DNA of 64,000 nucleotides from Demequina activiva. Lineage in GTDB: Bacteria > Actinomycetota > Actinomycetes > Actinomycetales > Demequinaceae. The notes under the pieces are model-generated. The model saw only the letters and a list, made by a program, of their open reading frames with translations. It had not been told where the DNA came from and did no database searches. Both the position numbers and the translations under genes were made by a program. Every line of letters begins with the position of its first letter. The stretch's first letter is position 1. Shown piece by piece: positions 29,699 to 36,922 of this stretch. The stretch lies in the NCBI RefSeq assembly GCF_016862815.1, contig NZ_BONR01000005.1, forward strand, positions 92,793 through 156,792, read 5' to 3'.

Positions 29699-30744
29699 GC
29701 CTGGGCATGGTGCTGATCGTCGTGGGCCTCCTGCTGGCGAACGCCTTCTTCGTGGGCGCGGAGTTCGCGGTGATCTCTGCGCGACGCAGCTCCATCGAGC
29801 CGCGGGCGGAGGCGGGCTCGCGGTCCGCGCGCACGGTGCTGTGGGCGATGGAGAACGTCTCGCTGATGCTGGCCTGCGCACAGCTGGGCATCACGGTGTG
29901 CTCGGTGTCGCTGGGCGTGGTCGCCGAGCCCGCCATCGCGCACGCCCTCGAGGGGCCCCTGCACGCGCTCGGAGTGCCCGAAGGCGCCTCTCACGTGCTC
30001 GCCGTCGCGATCGCGCTCACCGTCGTCGTAGGTCTGCACGTGGTCGTGGGCGAGATGGTCCCCAAGAACGCCGCAGTGTCCAGCCCTGACCGCGCGGCGC
30101 TGGTGTTCGGTCCGCCGCTGGTGTGGATCGCGCGAGTGCTGCGCCCCATCATCGGGGCGTTGAACTGGATCGCGAACGGCATCCTGCGCCTGGCGCGCAT
30201 CGAGCCGCGCGACGAGGTCACCAGCGCGTTCACGGCTGACGAGGTGCACTCGATCGTCGAGCGGTCGAGCGAGGAGGGAACGCTGTCGGATCCGTCCGGC
30301 CTGCTGACAGGCGCGATCGAGTTCTCGGACCACACCGCCGCTGACGTGATGGTGCCCGTGGCCGCGGTGACGGGAGTCGAGGCCGGCGTGAGCGTGGACG
30401 AGTTCGAGCGCGCGGTGGCCGAGTCGGGCTACTCGCGGCTGCCGGTCAGCGATGGCGGACGGTTCGTGGGCTACCTCCACGTCAAGGACACGCTGTTCGC
30501 GCGTCCCGGCGAGCGGGAGGAGCCCATCCAGGAATGGCGGGTGCGGGATCTGCCAGTCGTGGCGCCCGCGGACGAGGTCGAGACCATCCTCGCGTTGATG
30601 CGCAACTCAGGCGCCCATCTCGCCTCGGTCGAGGCCGATGGAGCACCCGTGGGGCTGGTGTTCCTGGAGGACATCATCGAGGAGCTGGTAGGCGAGGTGC
30701 GCGACTCGATGGCGCGCGAGCAGGCGCGTCCGGGCACCCGCTGA
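29695..30744 (+). CDS. second CNNM-domain protein, lacking CorC_HlyC
   Basis: Protein of 349 residues with a CNNM membrane domain (about 1-185) and a CBS pair (about 200-335), but it ends right after the CBS pair, without the CorC_HlyC domain its neighbour has. The two share the sequence EMVPKNAA/ELVPKNAA and are paralogues, suggesting a paired or heteromeric transporter. The GTG start overlaps the first gene's stop (GTGA) and has GGAGGAG upstream. Confidence 0.9.
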   Translation: MSLGMVLIVVGLLLANAFFVGAEFAVISARRSSIEPRAEAGSRSARTVLWAMENVSLMLACAQLGITVCSVSLGVVAEPAIAHALEGPLHALGVPEGASHVLAVAIALTVVVGLHVVVGEMVPKNAAVSSPDRAALVFGPPLVWIARVLRPIIGALNWIANGILRLARIEPRDEVTSAFTADEVHSIVERSSEEGTLSDPSGLLTGAIEFSDHTAADVMVPVAAVTGVEAGVSVDEFERAVAESGYSRLPVSDGGRFVGYLHVKDTLFARPGEREEPIQEWRVRDLPVVAPADEVETILALMRNSGAHLASVEADGAPVGLVFLEDIIEELVGEVRDSMAREQARPGTR

Positions 30745-30809
30745 TCGCGAAACTTTCGCGCTGACCGTGTGGAGTGGGCAACACGAACGGGTCCCGGGCT
30801 GGCCTCATC

Positions 30810-30828
30810 GTTACCGTTTGGTTACACT
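30810..30828 (+). promoter_or_regulatory. promoter of the M15 peptidase with paired GTTAC sites
   Basis: GTTAC at 30810-30814 is repeated at 30821-30825, one helical turn (11 bases) away. The second copy overlaps a TACACT -10 box at 30823-30828. No -35 match is seen, so an activator bound to the repeat may replace it. OmpR-family regulators such as MtrA bind direct repeats of this kind. Confidence 0.5.
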
Positions 30829-30837
30829 CGCTCGAAA

Positions 30838-30860
30838 GGTTCGGAACACTGTTCGGAACC
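30838..30860 (+). promoter_or_regulatory. near-perfect 23-base inverted repeat, likely operator
   Basis: The arms GGTTCGGAACA and TGTTCGGAACC pair except at one base pair on each side, around a central base. The same segment is two direct copies of GTTCGGAAC, 12 bases apart. It lies just after the predicted transcription start and 34 bases before the GTG. It is not the SOS box, whose GAAC and GTTC are four bases apart (three here). Confidence 0.5.
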
Positions 30861-30894
30861 GATCCGATGGCAGACCACTCCTCTGGAGGCTCGT

Positions 30895-31740
30895 GTGAGC
30901 TCAGACGCTGATGCCCTGGCGCCCGTGCCAGCGCACCGCTCGCGTCGCGTTCGCCGGATCAAGGAGACCCAGGAGATCCAGGTCCGCACCACGCACCGGC
31001 GCCGCAAGGTCCTGACGCGCACGGGTGTGCTCGCCGGATTCGCGCTCGCCATGGTGGTGTACCCGATCATGGGCACCATCGCACCCGGCGCGGGAGCGGT
31101 GGAGGCCGTCCCGGGCGTGGTCGAGGGCCAGGCGCCGTCGACGGCCCGCGCGCTGCTGGGCGATGGTCCGCAGCTGCTGGACACCGAGCTGCCGCTGCCC
31201 TCTCCCGAGTCCGGCACGGCCGTGCTCGCCGCCGCCTCGCAGTACGACATCAGCCAGTACCTGCCCGACTGCGACCCGACGCTCGGGTGGGAGGGCCGCA
31301 ACGGCCGCCTCAGCGAGGACTCGCTGTGCTCGGTCGGTGGAGGCGAGAGGCTGCGCAACGACGCCGCGGTCGCATTCGCCGAGCTCAACCACCGCTTCAA
31401 GCTGGAGTTCGGCCGCGACATCTGCCTGAGCGACTCCTACCGCACGCTGTCGGGCCAGTACGCGACCAAGGCCACTCAGGGCTGGCTCGCCGCGACGCCG
31501 GGCAAGTCGGTGCACGGCTGGGGCCTGGCGATCGACCTGTGCCGTTCCGACGCCAGCGGCTACACCAAGTCCTGGCTCGAGGAGAACGGCCGCATGTGGG
31601 GCTGGGTCAACCCCGGCTGGGCCAAGTCCTCCAAGTGGGAGCCATGGCACTGGGAGTACCTCCCGGGCACGGATCACCTGGGCGTGTACGAGTCCGGCTA
31701 CTGGAGCTCGGGCGACCCGTACCGCTCCACCCGCGGCTGA
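30895..31740 (+). CDS. secreted M15-family D-alanyl-D-alanine carboxypeptidase
   Basis: Protein of 281 residues. A basic N terminus (R/K-rich, about 14-43), one membrane helix (about 47-66) and an extracellular VanY/M15B peptidase domain (about 165-275). Zinc-ligand motifs SVHGWGLAIDLC and EPWHWEYLPG are present. Such enzymes trim the D-Ala end of peptidoglycan stems. The GTG at 30895 was chosen because CTGGAGG precedes it; the longer frame runs through the promoter. Cell-wall hydrolases of this sort are known MtrA targets in other Actinobacteria. Confidence 0.9.
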   Translation: MSSDADALAPVPAHRSRRVRRIKETQEIQVRTTHRRRKVLTRTGVLAGFALAMVVYPIMGTIAPGAGAVEAVPGVVEGQAPSTARALLGDGPQLLDTELPLPSPESGTAVLAAASQYDISQYLPDCDPTLGWEGRNGRLSEDSLCSVGGGERLRNDAAVAFAELNHRFKLEFGRDICLSDSYRTLSGQYATKATQGWLAATPGKSVHGWGLAIDLCRSDASGYTKSWLEENGRMWGWVNPGWAKSSKWEPWHWEYLPGTDHLGVYESGYWSSGDPYRSTRG

Positions 31741-31765
31741 CGCCGCGCCTGGCTCACCGACCAGC

Positions 31766-31790
31766 AGGCCCGGCCCCGCAGCCGGGCCTT
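31766..31790 (+). terminator. terminator after the M15 peptidase gene
   Basis: AGGCCCGGC and GCCGGGCCT form a 9-base stem with a 6-base loop. It is followed by T-containing sequence and lies between convergent genes. Confidence 0.6.
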
Positions 31791-31797
31791 CGTCGTG

Positions 31798-32478
31798 TCA
31801 GTCGGCGTTCGGCTCTCGAGCATGCACGCCGCCTGCCCCGCTCACATCTGCGTTCACCTGCGCTCCGCCCGCATGACGAACGTCCCCGAGGCCTGACAGG
31901 TCGACGTCGAGGCGCTGCGAGGCCACGAGGTCGACGTCCCCTGCGCCGGACAGATCCACCCTGGCGGTCGCGACCTCCAGCCCCGTCGTGTCGATGTCGC
32001 CCGCGCCGTCGAGCGAGAGGTCGAGGGTGTCCGCGCGGCCCGCGGCCGTGACGTCTCCCGCTCCGGTGAGCTCGATCGCGAACGTCGCGGCGTCGATGCC
32101 GGACACCTCTATCGTGCCCGCGCCGGAGAGCTCGACCGCGTCGAGAACGGGCACGGTGATGAGGTAGCGGATGCTGCTGTCCGGCCCGTCGAACGTCCAC
32201 GGTGCGCCGTCGAGCCGCAACGTCCCCTCGCTCACGCGGGCGCGGGTGCGATCGAGCAGGGCGGTGTCCGCCGTCACCGTGACCGAGGCCTCGGGTCCCA
32301 CGGTGACGGCGACGTCTGCGGCGCCGTTCAGCTCGATGCGCGAGAACTCGTCGACGGCCACCGTGCGTGTCTCGGTGGCGCCATCCAGGTCCGTCGGAAG
32401 GGCCGAGCAACCGGCGAGCATCAGGGCGGTCACGCTCGCGGCGACGGCCACGGCGGTGGGGCGGGTGGTGAACATCAT
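31798..32478 (-). CDS. GIN-domain (DUF2807) lipoprotein
   Basis: Lipoprotein of 226 residues. The signal peptide ends in the lipobox LAGC with C24 lipidated. The rest is a DUF2807 beta-helix built of short repeats of the form LSGAGDVD or LTGAGDVT. The domain is found in adhesin-like and signalling proteins and its exact role is unknown. An AGGAG precedes the ATG. It is convergent with the M15 gene and divergent from ald. Confidence 0.87.
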   Translation of the reverse strand: MMFTTRPTAVAVAASVTALMLAGCSALPTDLDGATETRTVAVDEFSRIELNGAADVAVTVGPEASVTVTADTALLDRTRARVSEGTLRLDGAPWTFDGPDSSIRYLITVPVLDAVELSGAGTIEVSGIDAATFAIELTGAGDVTAAGRADTLDLSLDGAGDIDTTGLEVATARVDLSGAGDVDLVASQRLDVDLSGLGDVRHAGGAQVNADVSGAGGVHAREPNAD

Positions 32479-32540
32479 GTCGGCTCCTGTTCGGGACGTT
32501 GCTTCGAGACGCCTCAGACGCTACGGACCGCGCGGGGTCC

Positions 32541-32552
32541 CGCGCATCGGCC
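32541..32552 (-). repeat. intergenic 12-mer GGCCGATGCGCG
   Basis: Exact copy on the minus strand, between the divergent GIN lipoprotein and ald genes. The rest of this 261-base gap shows a small hairpin near 32577-32596 and nothing else recognisable. Confidence 0.7.
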
Positions 32553-32739
32553 GTGAGAGCCGTTGCGCGCATCCAGCGGGTGATGTGCCTTCACCCCTGC
32601 GAGGGAGTGTCGCCGCGCGCCGCGACAGCAGATGTAGCAGGCTGGAAGCACACGGGCAGCGGGCCGCGATCCGGCTCGAACCCGCTCGCCGACGGCCCTG
32701 GCCACCTGCCCGGGCTGCGGTTCGCGAGAAGGAGGCGGC

Positions 32740-33855
32740 ATGCGCATCGGCGTTCCGAAGGAGATCAAGAACCGCGAGACGCGGGTGGCCCTCACTCCCG
32801 AGGGAGCGCGGAGGCTGGTCGAGGCGGGCCATGACGTGCTGGTGCAGTCAGGCGCGGGCGCCGCGGCGTTCCTGACCGATGCCGCGTATGCCGACGCGGG
32901 TGCGAGGCTGGGCAGCGCGGAGGAGGCCTGGGCTCAGGACCTCGTGCTCAAGGTCAAGGAGCCGGTCCCCGACGAGTTCCCGCTGCTGCGCGACAACGTG
33001 CTCTTCACGTTCCTGCACCTGGCCGCGAACGAGCCTCTCGCCGCCGCGCTCGTCGAGGCACGCACCACTGCGCTGTCCTATGACACGGTGCAGCTCGCGG
33101 ACGGCTCGCTCCCGCTGCTGACGCCCATGAGCGTGATCGCGGGCAGACTCGCGACGCTCGCGGGCGGGTACCACCTGCTGAGCTCGCAGGGCGGCCGCGG
33201 CGTGCTGCTGAGCGGCGCGCCGGGCGTCGCCGGAGCGCGCGTGGTGGTGATCGGTGGGGGAATCGCCGGCTCGAACGCTCTCGCCCAGGCGGTGGGCATG
33301 GGCGCCGATGCGGTGGTGATCGATCTCGACGAGTCGCGCCTGGCCGCGCTCGCGGCCCAGCACGGCGACCGGGTCCGCACGGTGGTGTCGACCCCGGACA
33401 GCATCGAGCAGGAGGTGCTCCAGGCGGATCTCGTGGTCGGTGCGGTGCTGGTGCCCGGCCGTCCGGCGCCCACGGTCGTGAGCCACGACACGGTGACGCG
33501 AATGCGTCCAGGCTCGGTCCTCGTGGACGTCGCGATCGACCAGGGCGGATGCTTCGAGGACTCCCGTCCCACCACCCACGACGACCCGGTCTACCGGGTG
33601 GGCGAGTCACTGCTGTACTGCGTGGCGAACATGCCCGGAGCGGTGGGGGCCACCGCGACGGCGGCGCTGACGCACGCGACCTTCCCCTACGTCGAGGCGC
33701 TCGCGCGCGGCTGGGAGCGGGCGCTGTCCGCAGATCCCGCGCTGTCGCGCGGTCTCAATGTCGATGCAGGAACCGTGAGATACCCCGCGGTGGCGCAGGC
33801 GTTTCCTCACCTTCCGGCGTCGCGGGCGCTGCAGGACGCTCGGGCGGTGGACTGA
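32740..33855 (+). CDS. ald: alanine dehydrogenase
   Basis: Enzyme of 371 residues that interconverts L-alanine and pyruvate with NAD+. The N-terminal motif MRIGVPKEIKNRETRVALTP is standard, and the Rossmann loop VVVIGGGIAGSNA lies near 168-180. AAGGAGG precedes the ATG. The last 33 codons overlap the end of the patatin gene on the other strand. The C-terminal tail is slightly longer than in typical Ald. Confidence 0.96.
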   Translation: MRIGVPKEIKNRETRVALTPEGARRLVEAGHDVLVQSGAGAAAFLTDAAYADAGARLGSAEEAWAQDLVLKVKEPVPDEFPLLRDNVLFTFLHLAANEPLAAALVEARTTALSYDTVQLADGSLPLLTPMSVIAGRLATLAGGYHLLSSQGGRGVLLSGAPGVAGARVVVIGGGIAGSNALAQAVGMGADAVVIDLDESRLAALAAQHGDRVRTVVSTPDSIEQEVLQADLVVGAVLVPGRPAPTVVSHDTVTRMRPGSVLVDVAIDQGGCFEDSRPTTHDDPVYRVGESLLYCVANMPGAVGATATAALTHATFPYVEALARGWERALSADPALSRGLNVDAGTVRYPAVAQAFPHLPASRALQDARAVD

Positions 33856-34603
33856 CCACCGGGTAGCCCGCCAGGGCTCGCTCGGCGGCCTCGCGTCCCA
33901 GCTCGACGAGCCCGGGCAGGTCGCGGGGCAGCCACTGCGAACGGCGCTCCAGGATGGGCCGGACGAGCGTGACGTCGGAGCGGATCGCCCACTCGTGCAC
34001 CTGCAGTGCGGTGTGCTCGACGCCCAGGCCGTCCCACTCCGGCGCAAGCCTCACCGCGATGACGTGGTCCGCTCCCAGCTCGAACGCTGTCTGGATGGGC
34101 AGGTTCTGCACCACGCCGCCGTCGATCAGCATGCGGCCGCCCACGCGCACCGGCCGGAAGATCCCGGGAACGGCGATGGACGCCGCGATCGCGTCCGCGA
34201 GCGGGCCGCGATCGAGCACCACGACCTCGCGCGTCTCGATGTCGGTCGCGACCGCCGCATAGCGCAGCGGCAGGTCCTCGATCACGGCGTCCCCGGCGAC
34301 GTTGCGCACTGTCTGACGCAGCGCATCGGCCGTCAGCAATCCCAAGCCAGGCTTGGGGGACAAGGTGCCGAACGTCCCCCAGCCGGCGCGGTACGTGCGC
34401 GCCTCGAGGTCGTAGGGATCCAGGCCCACCGCGTAGGCGGCGCCCATGACGGCGCCGGCGGAGGTCCCGGCGACCACCGTGGGGGTGATGCCGCGCTCGA
34501 GCAGCACCTGGAGGACGCCCACGTGGGCGGCTCCCAGGACCCCGCCGCCCCCGAGGGCCAGCCCGACCCGCGGGACGTACCGGAGGTCGTCGAGCGAGTC
34601 CAT
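33755..34603 (-). CDS. patatin-like phospholipase
   Basis: Protein of 282 residues. The oxyanion motif GLALGGGGVLGAAHVGVL is at about 14-31, the nucleophile Ser sits in GTSAG, and the catalytic Asp in IDGG. This is the Ser-Asp dyad of patatin lipid acyl hydrolases. The last 40 residues are Pro-rich and overlap ald on the opposite strand by 101 bases. The ATG at 34603 was chosen for the family start and a leaderless promoter; the longer frame crosses the neighbour's coding. Confidence 0.92.
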   Translation of the reverse strand: MDSLDDLRYVPRVGLALGGGGVLGAAHVGVLQVLLERGITPTVVAGTSAGAVMGAAYAVGLDPYDLEARTYRAGWGTFGTLSPKPGLGLLTADALRQTVRNVAGDAVIEDLPLRYAAVATDIETREVVVLDRGPLADAIAASIAVPGIFRPVRVGGRMLIDGGVVQNLPIQTAFELGADHVIAVRLAPEWDGLGVEHTALQVHEWAIRSDVTLVRPILERRSQWLPRDLPGLVELGREAAERALAGYPVVSPPPERPAAPATPEGEETPAPPRGISRFLHRH

Positions 34604-34609
34604 GCCGCC

Positions 34610-34615
34610 ATCGTA
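34610..34615 (-). promoter_or_regulatory. leaderless -10 box of the patatin gene
   Basis: TACGAT read leftward, six bases before the ATG at 34603. It overlaps the -10 box of the divergent gene by two bases. Confidence 0.5.
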
Positions 34616-34619
34616 GAGT
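34614..34619 (+). promoter_or_regulatory. leaderless -10 box of the gene at 34626
   Basis: TAGAGT read rightward, six bases before the ATG at 34626. It overlaps the patatin -10 box by two bases, so only one polymerase can melt this DNA at a time. Confidence 0.5.
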
Positions 34620-34625
34620 GAGCGC

Positions 34626-35096
34626 ATGTCTGACGAGCCCGAACCCCAGCCACGCTCGTGGGTGCCGCTGGCAGCTGCGGGCGGCGTGGCCGGCCTGGTG
34701 CTCATCGTCGCCGTCGGATGGAGCCTGGTCGCCGGTGGCCCCAGCGCCGTCGAGGCGGACGCGATCGAGGCGTGCGAGGCCGCCTACGACGAGACGAACG
34801 GGTCGCCGATCCTGGGTGGCGAGGTCTACGAGACGGACGAGTACGCCGACTACTACGCCGTGGCCGACACGCACGGCGAGGTCCCCGTGCCGCTGGAGGA
34901 CGTCTCCCAGGCGATGCGCGAGCAGTGGCAGGATGCCGCCGACGCCTACCGGGAGACGGGCGACGGCGCTGTGGTGGTGGTGTGGCGACTCGAGGACGAC
35001 ACCTACCGTCAGTGCGCGCTGCCAGTCGCCGGCGGAACGGTCGACGGCAGTGAGGCTGCCGTGAACGACCTGGTCATCGCCAGCGAGAACGACTAG
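34626..35096 (+). CDS. hypothetical membrane-anchored protein
   Basis: Protein of 156 residues with a short cytoplasmic N terminus, one membrane helix (about 13-36) and an acidic outer part with a pair of Cys residues (ACEAA and QCALP). No domain is recognised. It is divergent from the patatin gene with only 22 bases between the start codons. The ATG has no ribosome-binding site; a leaderless mRNA is likely. Confidence 0.75.
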   Translation: MSDEPEPQPRSWVPLAAAGGVAGLVLIVAVGWSLVAGGPSAVEADAIEACEAAYDETNGSPILGGEVYETDEYADYYAVADTHGEVPVPLEDVSQAMREQWQDAADAYRETGDGAVVVVWRLEDDTYRQCALPVAGGTVDGSEAAVNDLVIASEND

Positions 35097-35098
35097 AG

Positions 35099-35110
35099 CG
35101 CCGATGCGCG
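35099..35110 (+). repeat. intergenic 12-mer, one mismatch
   Basis: CGCCGATGCGCG differs from GGCCGATGCGCG only in the first base. It starts three bases after the stop at 35096. Confidence 0.5.
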
Positions 35111-35192
35111 GGGAAGCCTGCGCGCGGAACTTGCGTTGTGCTCCACAGGCGATACGTTCGAACGTGGACACGTGACCTTCGAGGAGAACTCC

Positions 35193-36068
35193 ATGCAGCA
35201 GCGCCAGCTGGGCGACCGCACCGTCAGCGCGATCGGACTGGGCGCCATGCCCATGTCGATCGAGGGCCGGCCGGATGAGGCTCGCGCCATCTCGACCATC
35301 CATGCCGCGATCGACGCCGGCGTGACGCTCATCGACACCGCCGACGCGTATCACCTGAACCCGGGGGAGGTGGGGCACAACGAGTCGCTGATCGCGCGCG
35401 CGCTGGCCGCGTACTCCGGGCCCGCCGACGCGTCCGAGGTGCTCGTGGCCACCAAGGCCGGGTCACTGCGCCCCGGCGACGGCACCTGGTACCAGAACGG
35501 CGACCCCGCCTACATCAAGGAGGCCGCCAAGGCATCGGCTCGGCGCCTGGGCGTCGAGGCGATCGGTCTCCACCAGCACCACCGGCCGGACCCGAACGTG
35601 CCGTACGCGGACAGCATCGGCGCGCTCGCGGAGCTGCTCGACGAGGGCGTGATCCGCATGGCGGGCATCTCGAACGCGAACCCGGCGCAGATCCGTGAGG
35701 CGCACCAGGTGCTCGGCGGCCGGCTCACGTCGGTCCAGAACCAGTTCTCGCCCAAGTTCGTCTCGAGCTATCCCGAGCTCGAGCTGTGCGCCGAGCTCGG
35801 CATCGCCTTCCTTCCGTGGAGCCCCCTGGGCGGCATCTCGAACGCAGCGGACGTGGGCACCAAGCACGCGCCGTTCCAGCAGGTGGCGGACGCGCGCGGC
35901 ATCTCCCCGCAGCAGGCGGTGCTCGCCTGGGAGCTGTCGCTCGCGGATGTGGTCATCCCGATCCCGGGCGCGTCGCGCCCCAGCTCGATCCTCGACTCCG
36001 CCGGAGCCGCTGAGATCGAGCTCACCGACGAAGAGCTGGCCGTGCTCGCGGTCGTACTAGGAGACTGA
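35193..36068 (+). CDS. aldo/keto reductase
   Basis: NADPH-dependent oxidoreductase of 291 residues with a TIM-barrel fold. The tetrad residues are in IDTADAY (Asp and Tyr), VATKAG (Lys) and GLHQHH (His). The nucleotide-binding end has PGASRPSS. The true substrate is unknown. The ATG is set by GAGGAG upstream; the longer frame has no support. The next gene starts four bases after its stop. Confidence 0.93.
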   Translation: MQQRQLGDRTVSAIGLGAMPMSIEGRPDEARAISTIHAAIDAGVTLIDTADAYHLNPGEVGHNESLIARALAAYSGPADASEVLVATKAGSLRPGDGTWYQNGDPAYIKEAAKASARRLGVEAIGLHQHHRPDPNVPYADSIGALAELLDEGVIRMAGISNANPAQIREAHQVLGGRLTSVQNQFSPKFVSSYPELELCAELGIAFLPWSPLGGISNAADVGTKHAPFQQVADARGISPQQAVLAWELSLADVVIPIPGASRPSSILDSAGAAEIELTDEELAVLAVVLGD

Positions 36069-36072
36069 CGCC

Positions 36073-36315
36073 ATGGATGCCTCGAAGATCGCCGTCACGG
36101 TGAGCCGGACCGCCGGACTCACCTTGCTGAACCACGGCATCGTGGTGCTCGCGGGGTCCACGCCGGACAGCAAGGTCACCAAGCGCGGGCTGTGGCAGCG
36201 TGGTGCGGGCCGCGTGTTCGGCGACGTGGTCGACACCCCGGGATTCGCCGCCGTGGAGGCGGTGCTGGGCGCCGCGCTCGTGATCGTGGTGCCGCGGCTG
36301 CTGCGCGCGCGGTGA
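36073..36315 (+). CDS. small membrane protein, first of two paralogues
   Basis: Protein of 80 residues with two hydrophobic stretches (about 8-28 and 58-76). It shares the pattern WQRG...DTPGFAAVEAVLGAALV with the next gene's WQRA...DTRAFAAAEIVAGLALM, so the two are tandem duplicates. Probably co-transcribed with the aldo/keto reductase. The function is unknown. Confidence 0.7.
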   Translation: MDASKIAVTVSRTAGLTLLNHGIVVLAGSTPDSKVTKRGLWQRGAGRVFGDVVDTPGFAAVEAVLGAALVIVVPRLLRAR

Positions 36316-36316
36316 G

Positions 36317-36340
36317 ACGCGCCGGCGATCGCCGGCGCGT
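36317..36340. repeat. perfect 24-base palindrome between paralogous genes
   Basis: The two 12-base halves ACGCGCCGGCGA and TCGCCGGCGCGT are exact complements with no spacer. In RNA it makes a 10-base stem with a 4-base loop. It starts two bases after the stop of the first small protein and 23 bases before the start of the second. Confidence 0.65.
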
Positions 36341-36362
36341 GGGACTGTCTCAGGAGGCAGGC

Positions 36363-36602
36363 ATGGCAAGCACACTGGCAGTACGGCTGGGAGAGACCGC
36401 TGCCGTGACCTTGATCGGGGACGGCGTCATCGGGGTGCTGCAGCCCGTGCAGCACATCGAGCGCTGGGAGTCCGGACCCGCGTGGTGGCAGCGTGCGCTG
36501 GGCCCTCTGGTGGGCAACGCCCGCGACACTCGCGCGTTCGCCGCGGCGGAGATCGTCGCAGGGCTGGCGCTGATGTGGGCCCTGCCGCCGCGACGGCGGT
36601 AG
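36363..36602 (+). CDS. small membrane protein, second of two paralogues
   Basis: Protein of 79 residues with two hydrophobic stretches (about 10-26 and 56-74), paralogous to the preceding gene. CAGGAGG precedes the ATG at good spacing. It is followed by a long-stem terminator shared with the tRNA gene. The function is unknown. Confidence 0.7.
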   Translation: MASTLAVRLGETAAVTLIGDGVIGVLQPVQHIERWESGPAWWQRALGPLVGNARDTRAFAAAEIVAGLALMWALPPRRR

Positions 36603-36632
36603 GCGCGCTCGACGTCGTCGCCCGGATGCGAC

Positions 36633-36675
36633 GAAGCCCGAGGGACCGACGCCTTTCAGCGCCCCCTCGGGCTTC
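36633..36675. terminator. bidirectional terminator next to tRNA-Arg
   Basis: Twelve-base arms GAAGCCCGAGGG and CCCTCGGGCTTC with a 19-base loop serve the rightward small gene and the leftward tRNA. Confidence 0.65.
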
Positions 36676-36695
36676 TGTGTCGCGAGCATGCGACG

Positions 36696-36768
36696 TGCCC
36701 CCGACAGGAATCGAACCTGCGACCTTCGGTACCGGAAACCGGCGCTCTATCCGCTGAGCTACGGGGGC
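36696..36768 (-). tRNA. tRNA-Arg (anticodon CCG)
   Basis: Seventy-three bases fold as a full cloverleaf: acceptor GCCCCCG with CGGGGGC, D stem GCTC/GAGC, anticodon loop TTCCGGT with CCG at the centre, T stem GCAGG/CCTGT with loop TTCGAAT, discriminator A. It reads CGG codons. The CCA end is not encoded. The first pair of the anticodon stem is C-A, a mismatch. Confidence 0.96.
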
Positions 36769-36816
36769 CTGCGGGATGGATACCGCGACGGTCAAGGCTA
36801 CCAGCACGGGCGATGC

Positions 36817-36826
36817 GGCCGATGCG
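36817..36826 (+). repeat. GGCCGATGCG core copy, intergenic
   Basis: A 10-base core copy of the intergenic word, followed by CT instead of CG. It lies between tRNA-Arg and the LacI-type gene. Confidence 0.45.
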
Positions 36827-36922
36827 CTGGCGTGCCGGCGGGACGGCCCCGTCGGCGCAGCACCCGGTGCTCTGTCCGGAGGGTGTGGGATGATGCGAGC
36901 ACTCGGAGCCGAGGAGGTCGCG

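Noticed and set aside
30842..30855. GGAACACTGTTCGG as an SOS (LexA) box
   Set aside because: GAAC and GTTC are three bases apart; the actinobacterial SOS box needs four.
32577..32596. GGGTGA/TCACCC hairpin before ald as a riboswitch
   Set aside because: One short stem without other conserved parts; no known riboswitch consensus is visible.
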